Origin: Flaveria trinervia
Taxonomy: Eukaryota > Streptophyta > Magnoliopsida > Asterales > Asteraceae
DNA length: 64,000 nt
NCBI GenBank assembly: GCA_025506515.1
Contig: CM046453.1
Span: forward strand, 33,499,715-33,563,714
Reading direction: 5' to 3'
Positions 1-11,762 of the stretch are shown one piece after another. The notes beneath the pieces were generated by a model. That model searched no databases, was not told the origin of the DNA, and saw nothing but the letters and a program-made list of their open reading frames with translations. Numbering within the stretch: the first letter of the stretch is position 1; every line of letters starts with the position of its first letter. Both the position numbers and the translations under genes were made by a program.

Positions 1-627
1 AGCTGATTTAGAATAATGGCCAGCAGAAACCTAGGATAAAGTAGCCATCTATTTGCCACAGGTTTCTGAGCCAGATCCTTTAGTTCCATAAAAACTATCT
101 CAGAAAAATTTAGATTTTGTTGCTCAAGGATAGAATACAATACCTGTTGCCATCGGGAAGACATCTGATCCCAAGAAGATGTCTTCGAAGCTAGGCAGAC
201 ATTCACCATGTGAAAAATAAGTCGTTCTGCATCATGGAAGTGCTTCTTCAGTATGGTGGTAGCACTTATGTCGCTTTCATACCCATTGTTAATGAAAGAC
301 ATATCAGTGGTGCCTTTCGGGTATTCTTTAGGATAGGTGCCATCATGCAAATTTAGGGTATTGCGAATGATGTCTGTAGTGATGAGCACCTGTTTCTGGT
401 TTACCAACGACTGTAGAATGATTTGGTTATCATTCTCACCAGTGATTACAGAAACGTTGGTCCAAACTGGGATAAGGAGTCTGGATATATGGTAGTTTTA
501 GAAGAAAAGCTGTTCGGTACGGGGAATCCACCATAAGACCGTTGGCAGTGTCAAACTTGTTCCAGAAGGCCAATTTTGTTAGGTAGGCAACACAGTTGTG
601 TCGGGGTTTGAGTTTCATGGTCGCCAT
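1..627 (-). pseudogene. Alpha-1 ORF3, N-terminal part (unknown function)
   Basis: Starts at an ATG at 627 (MATMKLKPRHNCVAYL...), the same start as ORF3 in Alpha-2 (24166) and, with one residue changed, Alpha-3 (38804). The frame is lost after about 63 codons, and the homologous sequence continues in other frames to base 1, including the stretch NLNFSEIVFMELKDLAQKP around 50-110. No signal peptide or membrane helix is visible. The family occurs downstream of pol in Sirevirus-like elements, in the position called env-like, but nothing here shows envelope function. The rest of the ORF lies outside the window. Confidence 0.7.
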
Positions 628-1146
628 TGTTGAGAGAGATAGATTTGAAAACGGCTAATGAAACGTTTGGCTACAAGTACAGGTATTTATAGGTTTAGAA
701 AAGGCTGAAAAGAAATCGACTGAAAGTATTGGTGTTGTCATCAGTTGTTATGAAAACAACTGAAGACTTGGTTTTAACTATCAGGCGTTTAAAAACAACT
801 GAAGACTTGGTGTGAGTCATCAGTAGTTGTGAAACTACTGAAGACATGGTTTTGTCATCAGCTATTTAAGGTGAAACAGCAGTTTTAGAAACACCTGAAG
901 AGAAAATTCTCATCAGTAGTTTTCGTCAATTCTTAGCTTTTCAGCTATTTCATACTGTCCTCAACACTTACTCATCAGTCTTTTTGGCTGTTTTCAGTTG
1001 TTTCATAGGACATCAGTACTTATATGTTTTTACTAACATCAGTAGTTATAACTACATCAGTAGTTTGTAACAGAATCAGTACTTATTTGTGACATATTAC
1101 TAATGATCATCAGTAGTTGTTTACTGAGATCATCAGTAGTTGTCAC
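628..1146 (-). repeat. Alpha-1 pol-ORF3 spacer with tandem hairpin units
   Basis: Noncoding spacer between the pol stop and the ORF3 start. It holds repeated short inverted words, CAGTAGTT...AACTACTG and CAGTTGTT...AACAACTG, followed by GAAGAC and a TGGTnTT block, clearest at 720-900. The same array is found at the same place in Alpha-2 and Alpha-3, where the period is about 38-39 bp. Each unit could fold as a small hairpin. Confidence 0.7.
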
Positions 1147-4100
1147 TTATTCTAGCTGCAACATACCAAGCCTTAACACTAAGTTTTGGAAAGTTGAACA
1201 ATCCAAAGGCTTAGTAAAAATGTTTGCAAGCTCATCAGCACTAGGCACAAACTTTGGATCAATCAGACCTTTTTCAAAACAGTCCCTAATAAAATGGTGT
1301 CTGATCTCTATATGTTTGGTCCTAGAGTGTTGGACAGGAATCTTGACAATGCAAAGAGCTGAAGCACTGTCCATTAATAATGGAATCTTAGTCTCTGTAA
1401 TGCCATAATCCAAAAGTTGGTTCTGAAGCCAGAGTACCTGAGATGTACAACTTGCAGCAACAATGTACTTTGCTTCAGCAGTGGATGTAGCAACAGATGT
1501 TTGTTTCTTACTCTTCCAAGAAATCAAACAGTTGCCTAGGAATTGACATCCACCAGAAGTTGACTTTCTGGTTAACTTACACCCGCATAGTCACTATCAG
1601 AAAAAGCAACTAATTTGCACGAGTGTCCAGTGGAATACCAAAGACCTAGAGATTGTGTAACTTGAAAATATCTAAAGATCCTCTTGACTGCAATCAAATG
1701 AGACTCTTTAGGAGCAGCCTGAAATCTAGCACAAACACAAGTTGCAAACATGATATCTGGTCTAGAAGCTGTTAAGTACATCAAGGACCCAATCATACAT
1801 CGGTAAAGTGTTTCATCAACAGCTTTACCTTTCTGTTCTGCATCCAGTTGTGTGGTGTTGCACATGGGAGTAGAACAGGGCTTACAATTTTGTAAATCAA
1901 ACTTATTCAAAAGATCTTTTGTATATTTTGACTGATGAATAAAGGTTCCATCAGCCTTTTGTTTGATTTGCAAGCCTAGAAAGAACTGTAATTCTCCCAT
2001 TGCACTCATTTCAAACTTTTGTTTCATTAAACATGTAAAATCATCACACAACTAGGGATCAGAGGATGCAAAATAATATCATCAACATAAATTTGAACAA
2101 GTAGCTTATGCTGATCCACCTTCTTAATGAACAAAGTTTTATCTATGGAGCCTTAGTGAAATTATTTTGAAGAAGAAAATTTGATAATGTCTCATACCAG
2201 GCTCTAGGAGCTTGTTTCAACCCATAAAGACCTTATCAAGCTTGTATACCCAATCTAGATGTTTATTATCCTCAAAACCTGATGGTTGACACACATAAAC
2301 CTCTTCTTTTATTTTACCATATAAAAATGCACTTTTGACATCCATTTGAAAAACTTTAAGATTGTGGAATGCAACATAGGCTAAGAACAATCTAATTGCC
2401 TCTAGTCTGGCTACAGGGGCAAAGGTTTCATCATAATCAATACCTTCTTCTTGTGAAAACCCTTGTACAACCAGTCTAGCCTTGTTCTTGACAATAAGCC
2501 CATTTTCATCAGTTTTATTCCTAAACACCCATTTAGTGCCTATTGCACACTTACTTGGGGGTAGAGGAACTAGTTCCCACACTTGCTGCTTGTTGAATTT
2601 AAGTAGCTCAAGCTGCATGGCTTCAACCCATCCATTGTCTCTCAAAGAAACATGATAGTTCTTTGGCTCTAGCTGACTGATGAAGAGAGCATAGAAGCAA
2701 AAGTTAGAGAATTGACTTCTGGTTGAGACACCAACATTGATATATCCAATGATTTGAGACATGGGGTGATTCTTCAGCTCTTGGTATACTATAAGATCAG
2801 TGCAAGTGTTTGTAGCCGGTTCAGCAGCAGCAAATGGTGATCTAGATTCTTGAAACAAAGTATTAGATGGCAAGTCAAATGATGTAGAGGAGTCAAAATC
2901 TCATCAGCATTTGTTGTGGATGGAGCTACAGAAGCTATAGGAACATCAAGTTTAGCAGACTCAGGCAGTTGGTCACTAATCTTGAAAAGGTGAGTACTGA
3001 TATCATCTTCATCTTCAGTACCACCAGGTGGAAGACATGCTGCAGAAGATGATTTATCCACATGATTTGCAACAGCTGGAGGTTCATAAGAAACATATTG
3101 CAGTATGTCCAGATCAAACAACTCCACAGGGTTTTGTGGAATTTTATCCTTAGGAGATTCATTGAATTTCACATGCAAGGTTTCCTCAACTATCTTTGTT
3201 CGGCAGTTGAAGACTCTGTAAGCCTTGCAAGTGGATGAATAACCTACAAAATACCCTGCATCCACCTTAGGATCAAATTTATGGAGCTGATCCTTTGTGT
3301 TGAGAATGAAACAAGGACACCCAAAGGCTTTGAAGAATGAAATCAAAGGAGCCAAATGATGTAGAACTTCATATGGAGTCTTCATCAACCTCTGATTTAC
3401 TAACACTCTATTTTGCACATAGCAAGCTGTATTGACAGCTTCAGCCCAAAAGGTCAATGGCAAACCAGAGTCAGCCAACATAGATACTTGCAGCTTCAAT
3501 TAAGGTCATGTTCTTTCTCTCCACTACTCTATTTTGATCTGGAGTCCTTGGGATGCTAAACTGCCTCTTGATTCCCTTTGAGAGATAAAAATCATCAAGT
3601 GTGTGGTTTCTGAATTCTATACCATTGTCACTCCTTATACACTTGACTGATAGGGAATACTACTTCTCAACATACAACACAAAGTTTATAATCGTCTGAG
3701 CAACCTCATCCTTTGAATGCACAAAGAAAGTCCATACAAATCTGGAGTAATCATCCACAATTACCACACAATATTTCTTCTTTGCCATGCTCATCCTCTC
3801 ACAAGACCAAATAGATCCATGTGCAGTAACTGCAAGTAGGCAGTGCACTTAGGTTCGTCAATAGGAGGGAATGAGACTTTGTGTGGTTTTCCTTTTAAAC
3901 AAGCAGTGCAGGTTTCATCACAGTGGAACTCCTTTATTGGTAGACCTCTCACTAAACTATTGTGGATCAGTTGATTCATGTTTTTGAGATTAACATGACC
4001 CAACCTTCTATGTCACAGTTTAGATTCCTGAGGAGAGGCTTTGGAGAACAGGCATGGAAGACCCTTCAAATCAATCTGCTTTGACAAATCCAAGGCATAT

Positions 4101-4474
4101 ACTCTTCCAATCCTGTTGGCCTTCAGGAGAGTATGTTCATCCAATACCTTGTCAATCAGCCTCAGAATTTGGGAAGACAGAATCCTGCAGTTCTGGCTTG
4201 TGAAAAGTGCAACATGCCCTTTATCACACATCTGACTGACACTCAGCAGATTATACTTGAGATTCTCCACAAGGTTAACATCATCAAACCGGATTTGTCC
4301 ATTAGACACAAATCCTTTCCCAATGATGTAACCCTTGGCATCATTTCCAAATGAAACAAATCCCTTCTTTCCTTGAGAGTAGTCATTAAGAAAAGAACTG
4401 CTCCCAGTCATATGCATAGATCCTGCACTGTCCGCATACCAGATGCTCCTTTGGCATGCTGAAGAACCCTGCAT
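1147..4474 (-). pseudogene. pol: Alpha-1 pol (protease-integrase-RT-RNase H), degenerate
   Basis: Polyprotein for replication of a copia element. From the N-terminus: protease around 4430, where the expected D-S-G reads D-S-A (SIWYADSAGSMHM); gag-pre-integrase at 4474-3791; integrase core to about 3480, with MDLFG and the RSDNG aspartate present; RT at 2873-2100 with YVDD near 2085; RNase H to the stop at 1147, ending LRLGMLQLE. It is broken by several frameshifts and stops, for example around 4010, 3650, 2210 and 1570. The start is the ATG CAG at 4474, just after a splice-acceptor-like AG, in a frame +1 relative to gag. Confidence 0.88.
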
Positions 4475-4487
4475 TCATCAAAAGTAA

Positions 4488-7369
4488 CTAGTTAGGTTTA
4501 GAGACCCAAACCTTTTTGGTTTTGGGTCTGTTTTCATAAACAGATGTAACCATAACTTGTTTCTTATGATTAACAGCTGATGAAGAAGGAGATGGTACTG
4601 AAATGGATTCCTTGGATTTGGGCTGGGAATGCCTTTTCAGTGGGTTGATCACAGGTGCATCTAGTTGGTGAACTCTCTCCAACAAATGCTGAACCATCAT
4701 AACAAGTTGTGTCTGATTTGTAGCCAAAGCTTTCAGCTCTTGTGACATATCAGTACTTGTGTTTGATGAGTTCCTGTGACCCACCATTTCCTCCTTAAAA
4801 TTCACAGACTTAGTCTGATGTTTATCAGTAGGAGCACTATTAGCTGTTTTGTGATGAACCCTATCCTTCTTTTTGGATTTAGTTGAAGTCTTAGGTTTAT
4901 CACATTGGGATGATTGTGGTACAAACTTGGTCTCAAACTTAGTTTTCATTTCATCCATCTGGATTTTAATGAGCTTATCTCTGTTGAATTTGGAATCCTT
5001 TTTGTACCAACATTCATCAGAAAGATGATTGAATTTACCACATATTTCACATGGCTTATTCTTCATCTTGGATTGATCAACTGCTGATGTGGAAACTACT
5101 GAAGGTGTGCTCTTTAGTACTTTCCTCCTTTCAGTACTTTTGTTTAGTACTGAAGGATCTGTAACAACTGAAGACTTGTTCTTCAGCTGTTCTTTATTAG
5201 CAGTTGTTAATCCTTTTATTTTAGCTGATTTGAAATGCTTTTCAGTTGTTGTAACTTGCCCTTCAGTACTTGAGGTACTTTGAAGGACAACATCTGAAGT
5301 ACTCAGTTTCATGTGCTTATAAGTAGTTAACCCATCAGCTAATTGATTTGCTGAGGTATCAACACTGATTTCATCTTGTGATTTTGGGAGATCACTTGAG
5401 GATGATGCACATGATGATGTGGTTTGGAAATTGCTTTTACCTTCAGATTTTACTATTGGTTTTGGAGTAAAATCTGTTGGTGGTGCAATGTGGTTGTAAC
5501 CAGTTCCAGACTTCACATTCGAAGCAGATTGCTTGCTGAGCAGCATTTCAAATCCCTTGCATGATGACATCCAGCGGTCACACTCAACTTAGGTAACTGC
5601 AAGTTTTTCTTTGAGTTCTCTATGGTCCTCAAGAATGACTCTAGCTTAGCCTTTTCATCATTTAATTGGCATTTAAGCTTATAAATCTCATCATCTTTAT
5701 CCTTAATAACAGACTCATATTTAGCTTTTCTTTTGGAAAGGTTTTGCTCAAGTTCTAAATTTTGATTTATTAAAGCTACATTTGCCTTTCTAATAGAGAT
5801 AAATGCATATATGCAAGATTCAGAACAAAGCTTGGCCTTAGCCTCAGAGGATACCCGGGTTACCTGTGAAGAAGATGCATTGGAGCATGAACTCTCAGTA
5901 GGTTCCAGGGCCATGAGAGCTAGATTCCCAAAAGGATGTTCACCACCATGTTGACCATCACCAGCAAATAAATGCTCATTACCAGAGAGACCATCTGGTA
6001 AACTGCTCCAGTCAACAATGCCAGGGGTGAAGAAGCTGTGATGAGGTTGTGATTGAGATGATTGAGATGGTAGAGGCTCAGGTAATGCTTGTGGTTGTTT
6101 GCAATGGGAGCTTGAACTGGATTTGGTTGAGGCATGTAATAGCAGGGATATGGATATGACATTGGACCCTGAGGGACAAAATATGCAGGAGATATAGGGT
6201 GTGAATGATGACCAGAACTAGCAGGATGTTGCCCTCTGTTTTGTTGAATATTACTTGGAAAGGTCACAAAGGGTGCAGAGGAGTTAGATCCAGATGATCT
6301 ACACTCTCTTGCAAAGTGCCCAAGCCTGTGGCATTTGTGACATCTCAACTTACTCTTTTCAAAACCAACTTTGGTTTTGCCAGAGAGTCCAGGGAATTTC
6401 CTACCAGTTCTCTTGTAGAATTTTTGAGATCTGATATTAACCAAGGCCATTTGGCTTAGAATATCTATCTCTTCTAAGTCATCATCAGCAATACCCTTCA
6501 GATGATCCATGATGAAGCACAAATTGTCACTACTACAGCTAGACTAACTATCAACACCAACAAATGCATGATCAGGACTGTTTGAAAAGAAATCTATATG
6601 CTTATCATAATTACTTTCAGATGCAGCATATTCTGACTCATGACCAACCAAGGCAGTTTTCCCTGGTACAAAGTCATCAGTGAGCTTTCCTGATGATGCC
6701 AGTTTCCTTTTCTGCTCTATCTCTCTTTCAAATGTAAGCAGTTTCCCATGGAGTTGGGTAGAGATAGGCTATCCAGATTTGCACTGGAGCGTAGGACAAT
6801 GGTGTATGTATCCCATCTCTCAGGCAGTGATCTGAGGAATTTGTTGTTCATCTGGCTATTGGTGTATTCATGTTTGACCATTTTCAGCTCAGAGATCAAA
6901 CGGGAAAAACGCTCAAACTGTTGAGTCAGTGTCTCACCCTTCCTATGAGAGAATGTCTCATATTGTTGGGCAAGGATTTCTTTGTTGTTTGCTAAGACCT
7001 CATCAGTTCCACCGAATTGTTCCTTCAATGCATTCTAGAGGTCATGAGTAGTTTCATGATGCATAAGCCCTGAATAGATTTCATTAGGCAGAGCCATGGC
7101 CAGAATACCATGCGCTTTAGCATCAATCTCAAACAATTTCCGATCCTCATCTGAGTATTGTTCCTTCTTCTTCGGAACCATTTGATTGGTTTCCGGATTG
7201 TTCACCATAGGCTTGTGTGGACCATGCACCACAGATGTCCAACAACCTGAAATGTTAACAGATAGATGATGAAGCATTCTTCATTTCCATATGTTATACT
7301 CAGTCCTAACCAGCATAGGAGGCTTGGTTGAGGAACCGGTATTGTGAGGGTCATTAGAAGAGTAGTCAT
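4488..7369 (-). pseudogene. gag: Alpha-1 gag, degenerate
   Basis: Capsid/nucleocapsid precursor. The first ATG is at 7369, but a missing base within the first few codons (compared with Alpha-2) shifts the frame at once. The UBN2-type capsid region runs 7277-6717; zinc knuckle 1 (CHKCHRLGHFAREC) is at 6301-6342; a coiled coil rich in E/K/L (ELEQNLSKRKAKYESV) lies at 5513-5914; zinc knuckle 2 (CEICGKFNHLSDEC) is at 5010-5051. It ends KKVWVSKPN-stop at 4488. The stretch between the coiled coil and knuckle 2 (about 5080-5340) is dense in ACTGAAG/CAGTACTT words, the same words as in the LTR. Confidence 0.85.
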
Positions 7370-7582
7370 TCTCAGATTCAACCAAATTCAATTAAGTTTT
7401 AACAGATTTAGAACAAAACACAACAAACCAAATTGAACCAAGAGAAAACTCAAAGCAGATAATGAAAGCAGTAGAGATTCAATTATCTATAACCAATTCT
7501 TGCAAATATGCTAATTCAATCAAACATAGATATCGAATAGCAGTTTCAATGATCAATTGTTAGATCGATCAATGGTTAAACA

Positions 7583-7594
7583 GCTCTGATACCA
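7583..7594 (-). other. Alpha-1 primer binding site
   Basis: TGGTATCAGAGC on the minus strand, two bases inside the 5' LTR end. This is the sequence complementary to the 3' end of plant initiator Met-tRNA, where minus-strand DNA synthesis starts. Confidence 0.9.
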
Positions 7595-7596
7595 TT

Positions 7597-8381
7597 TGTT
7601 AGGATCAATGATCTAAGTTTGATTGATTAGAGAGTATTGCAGCGGAATTCGAACAATGAATTAGACAATTCACAAGAACACAATTGATATTCAATGTAAG
7701 AGTAAAGGGTTATAGAGAGAGAGAATTCTGCAAATAGAAAATTTCATTCATATGCTTTCGTGCTGGCAAAATGTCACACGTACAATTAGGTCAACATCTC
7801 TTATATAGGAGATGTGACGTCTGCTGATGTCACTTGATAGTGACATCTAACAGAATTGTTCAAACTACTGAAAGTTAACACAACTACTGAAGATGTCAAA
7901 CAGCTGACATCTTCTTACAAAAATACCAAGTGTTAACAATCACTACAACTACTGAAAAGAAACTATTGAAACAACAACGACTGAAGAACATGCTCTTCAG
8001 TCGTTTACAAGTACTGAAATAGAAAATAAAACTACTGAAAGGAAACCATCACAATAACAGAAGAATGCTTCTTTAGCTTTTATGACAAACTCTAAAGGCT
8101 TCAGTACTTGGACTTCTTGAAATTCAGTTGTTGTCATCAGCTGATGTCTTCAGCTGACATCTTCAGTCTTTGTACTTCAGCTGTTGATCTTCAGTACTTT
8201 AGTCTTTAGCTGTTGATCTTCAGACTTTGGTCTTCAGCTGTTGAAGTCTTTAGTACTTTATTCTTCAGCTGTTGATCTTCAGACTTTGTCAAACAACTAA
8301 TCAAGTCTTCAGCAGTTGTTGTGTGTCTTGTGGGACTTAAAGGTTTTTCTGATCCGGCTCATTGATTCTTTTGGTCCAACA
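7597..8381 (-). repeat. Alpha-1 5' LTR
   Basis: 785-bp LTR bounded by TGTTGGACC...CCTAACA (minus strand), ends shared with the Alpha-2 LTRs. It contains many CAGTAGTT, CAGCTGTTG and CTGAAGAC words, and a core promoter block described separately. The internal boundary is fixed by the PBS. Confidence 0.9.
7800..7846 (-). promoter_or_regulatory. Alpha-1 LTR core promoter: palindrome, TGACG box, TATA
   Basis: In transcription order: a 20-bp palindrome ATGTCACTatcaAGTGACAT (7827-7846), an ACGTCAC box (the reverse of the TGACG motif bound by plant TGA-type bZIP factors; 7814-7820) and a TATATAAG box (7800-7807). The same trio at the same spacing is present in the Alpha-2 and Alpha-3 LTRs. Confidence 0.65.
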
Positions 8382-8604
8382 TATCTTTTCAATCATTTTG
8401 GACATGTTTTATGTGTGTTTTCCAAGGAAATTGATTAAGGAAAGTGTGGTGTAAACTTGGGAACCTTCTAAAATCATCAGATCTCAAATGGTAATGATTT
8501 GAGTGAGATTTGGTGATTTTTAGTTCATGCGAATTTATCGTTTTCTGTGTGAAACTAAACTCTTGTGTCCCAAACTACTGGTTCTTTAACTTTATCAAAT
8601 TTCA
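8382..8604 (+). other. Fragment X: 5' leader upstream of a gag start
   Basis: Plus-strand AT-rich sequence between the Alpha-1 LTR and the gag ATG at 8605. It looks like the untranslated leader of another copia element whose 5' LTR is not present, probably removed or displaced when Alpha-1 inserted. No PBS is visible. Confidence 0.45.
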
Positions 8605-9417
8605 ATGGGAACTAGTCTTACTCTTTCTAATCTTGAGAGTGTGGCACTAAACAAACCTCCCAAGCTAATCAATGGTAACAACTTTGATGATTGGAAAATA
8701 TGTTTAAACGCTTTCTTTTTGTACACTGATCACACAATGGGAACAATTATGAAAGGTCATCATGTGCCTATTTCAATGGAAGAGAATATGACCAGTCAGA
8801 TTGAAGATCTGATAAAATACTCTGAGAGAGACATTAAGCCGATTGATCGGGATCAAAAAGCATTTGATGCTTTGACCTTGTGCCTATCAGCTAAAATCTA
8901 CAATAGATTTGGTGAGTATAAAAGGGCAAAGGCTTTCTATTATGCATTGTTTGAGTCCTATGATAGCAATGAAGAATCATTCAAGGATAAAACCACTCTA
9001 GATGAAAAAGAATTAAACTCTTTTGTTGGATACAAAAATGAGAGTCTCATTGATCTCACCAATCGCTTTTTGTCGGTTACAAGCACACTAAAGAAGTATG
9101 ATGAGAAGCTATCAAACAATAAGCAAGTCATAAAACTGCTACCACCATAGTGGAGTCTGCATGTTAGGATGTTGAGTCAAGAAAAGGGATTTTTGGATTA
9201 CAATTGATGAACATTATCAACAAGTTTAAATCCTTTGAGTTAGACATGAAATGATGAGGATACAATCAAGTAATACTTTCATCTCAAGCCTACTCACAAA
9301 ATGCTACTCTTATTTCATCTACTTAAGATCCATGAAAGCATGTGTGAACTTAAGGTGGTATGACATGCACTTCTGACAAGAATACAGGTAGTGGATCTAC
9401 ATCAAAATCATCAAATC
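8605..9417 (+). pseudogene. gag: Fragment X: copia gag N-terminal fragment
   Basis: An open frame of 181 codons (MGTSLTLSNLESVALNKPP...) matches the start of a copia gag: LINGNNFDDWKICLNAF is the usual N-terminal tryptophan-containing motif, followed by a UBN2-like helical region. A TAG interrupts at 9148 in a stretch that would otherwise continue (WSLHVRML follows), and the homologous reading goes on with more stops to 9417, where a Gamma LTR begins. No zinc knuckle remains. It differs in sequence from the Alpha, Beta and Gamma gags, so it represents another element family. Confidence 0.75.
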
Positions 9418-10151
9418 TGTTGGACACTGAAAGGATCATACATGCCAATTCAAGTGGTAGGTTGATGGTTGTTCTGATGGAAATCCCACAAGTCCAAGTA
9501 TTAATGCAGATGAAGAATCTGCAAAGAAGACAAGTGTCGGCTAACCGTATTTTTATATGCGGAAGACAGAACAAATGTTGACAAGTGTTTGTTCTTCTGC
9601 ATTAACAAATGCGGATAGACGGAAACAAATGCTGACAATTATTTGTACATCCGCATTAACTAATGCGGATGCCCAATAGCATATGCGCATATGTGTTTAT
9701 TCATCCGCATTTGTTAATGCTGATGACCAAACACTAATACAGAAGACAAAGAAGAAATGCTGGTCATGATCTACACATCCGCATTAGTCAATACGGACGA
9801 ACAAAAGAAATGCTGATGAAGACTTAGACTAGTTCTCTATGTATAGGTCAGGGGTAGTTTAGTCATCTTGCCAGCCTATAAATAGAATAGAAAACCTCAT
9901 ATGTGAGGTGACTATTGATAGAATTTATAGACAATGAGAATATTTTGTTTAGTCTTATGTTCTCAAGGTGTATTGTTATTGTTCAATGCTCAACCCTAGC
10001 ATTCATTGTAATCGATCATTTTCATTAATACAAAGAGCATTTATGAGTTTTTCTTGCATTCAATGTTCCTTGATTATTGATTCCACCATACAATCATTGA
10101 CTCAATCATCATATTCGGTCCTTGTGAGAATATCAATCTCACACCCAGTCA
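9418..10151 (+). repeat. Gamma 5' LTR (plus orientation)
   Basis: 734 bp, TGTTGGACACTGAAAGG...CACCCAGTCA, followed two bases later by a PBS. It has repeated palindromic pairs built on ATCCGCATT and AATGCGGAT between about 9590 and 9790. Confidence 0.85.
9877..9885 (+). promoter_or_regulatory. Gamma LTR TATA box
   Basis: TATAAATAG in the second half of the LTR. The same word sits at the matching place of the inverted copy (12022-12029, minus strand). Confidence 0.55.
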
Positions 10152-10153
10152 AT

Positions 10154-10165
10154 TGGTATTAGAGC
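10154..10165 (+). other. Gamma primer binding site
   Basis: TGGTATTAGAGC, one mismatch from the Met-tRNA complement TGGTATCAGAGC, two bases after the LTR. Confidence 0.8.
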
Positions 10166-10529
10166 TTTGGCTCTTGGTTCTTTTTCAGATCTGCCAAGAT
10201 CTGAATAGAATTCGATTGATCTAGTGATTGAGTTACTAATAGAGTGTTCAACTACCTCTACTTAGTAAACTACAGAAATCTTTTCATTGACTGAGTTACT
10301 AATAGAGTGTTCAACTACCTCTACTTAGTAAACTACAGAAATCTTTTCAACGGTCAATGTTCATCTGTACTTATCTTCAAGAAAAAACCCATGAATAGTT
10401 GTTACAACAAAAAACATATAAACATCAGCAGATCTGGTATACATAAGCCTGTTTGGACTATTTGGACTAAGTTAACTTAACAATCAAACTAAGCATTATT
10501 CAACAAGGTTAAATAACAGCTTATTAAAA
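10166..10529 (+). other. Gamma 5' leader with a 63-bp tandem duplication
   Basis: Untranslated leader between PBS and gag. Bases 10230-10349 are nearly two copies of a 63-bp unit starting GAGTTACTAATAGAGTG, almost identical to each other, so this is a recent local duplication. Confidence 0.7.
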
Positions 10530-11762
10530 ATGGATTCATATAGTTTCTCTAAACTTGGTCATACTCCAAAACCACCCATGCTTAAACACAAATTCTAGTT
10601 TAAACAATGGAAAATCAGATTTACGAACTATATTACAGGTGTAGATCTGGACTACTGGATTTCAATATGCAAAGGCCCTCACATTCTAGTGACTCTTTCT
10701 GCTGATCAAGCTGTAATATACAAAACCTCAAGAATTCCTATTGAGGATCTCACACTTGATGATGATGATGATTACAAAAAGATAAAAGTTGATCTCAAAG
10801 CTTATTCTATACTCACTTAAGCACTATAAATGGATGTGCTAAAAAGATTAGAAAAGTATGGAACTGCTAAAGCTGTTTGGGATGCACTGATGATAATGTG
10901 TGAAGGTAGTAGTGAAGTTGCTGAAATTAACAAGGACAAGCTTGTTAATCAATATGAAACATTTCATCACTCCAAAGGGGAGTCAATCTCTAAATAGCCG
11001 CATAGATTTATGCACCTGGTACATGATTTAGAGAACATGGGGGTAACATACAAAGTCAAAGAACTTAACAAGAAGATACTTCATAGTCTTCCAAAAAGTT
11101 GGAAACAAAATGTTACAATGATGAGAAACACTCTTGATCTAGAGAGTACTACCTTAGACATCATGATTGCCAAGATAGAAGCTCTTGAACTTGATGAGAG
11201 AAGTAGAAATCTTGGTGGACTAGAGTTATTGACGTTTATAAATTTCCAACAGACACCCACTCTATAGAAAATGCTTTCATCAGTGAGTATGATGATTTTC
11301 TTTCCTCAAGAAATTAGGTGAAGACAACTGGTTTCATCGCAGCTCCACCAACTAACAAGCCTTCAACCATCACAACCAACAGGGTTCTCGGCAACTCCCT
11401 CAACTATCTTGAAGACCCAAGATCAGAAGAGCAAAAGGCAACTTACAATGCCTTTGTTTCTAGCTTTGAAGCTTACCTAGGAGGTTGACTCACTTCTGCT
11501 CATCTGATCCAGGAGGACTTGGAAGAAATGGATCCAGATGATGTGGAAGAAATAGATTTGCAGTGGCAAATGGATATGATTGCAATGAGAGCCAAGAAGT
11601 TTTTTAGAAAAGGAAGAAAGCTTAGCCTTAATGAAAACACCAAACTTGGATATGACAAATCCAAGGTAGAGTGCTTCAACTATGGCATGACTGCCACTTC
11701 TCCAGAGAATGTAATACTCGTTGAAACCACAACAACTTACAAAGGAATTCTTAGGGTCAGTC
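10530..11762 (+). pseudogene. gag: Gamma gag, degenerate and truncated
   Basis: Starts at ATG 10530 (MDSYSFSKLGHTPKPPML...). UBN2-type features are readable across the reading frame: GVDLDYWISICKGPH, AVWDALMIMCEG, LHSLPKSWK near 11085 and KVECFN near 11665. Several in-frame stops (about 10597, 10817, 10994) and frameshifts disrupt it. The zinc knuckle is ruined: CFNY replaces CxxC and the frame then shifts. The gene ends at the junction with the inverted LTR at 11763; no pol follows. Confidence 0.8.

Larger units (their letters stand above)
1..8381 (-). mobile_element. Alpha-1: Ty1/copia element (Sirevirus-like), truncated by the window edge
   Basis: Minus-strand LTR retrotransposon with, in transcription order, 5' LTR (7597-8381), Met-type PBS, gag, pol, repeat-rich spacer and the start of a third ORF that runs off base 1. 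The domain order protease, integrase, reverse transcriptase, RNase H places it in Ty1/copia; an additional large ORF after pol is the hallmark of Sireviruses. It is the same family as the elements at 16347-28604 and 34457-46773. All ORFs carry frameshifts or stops, so this copy looks defective. The bases just outside the 5' LTR are tatct (8382-8386), the expected target duplication, but the matching end is outside the window. Confidence 0.9.

Noticed and set aside
1103..1408. Plus-strand open frame of 101 codons
   Set aside because: It is the antisense shadow of the Alpha-1 RNase H end and spacer; no conserved motif or start context.
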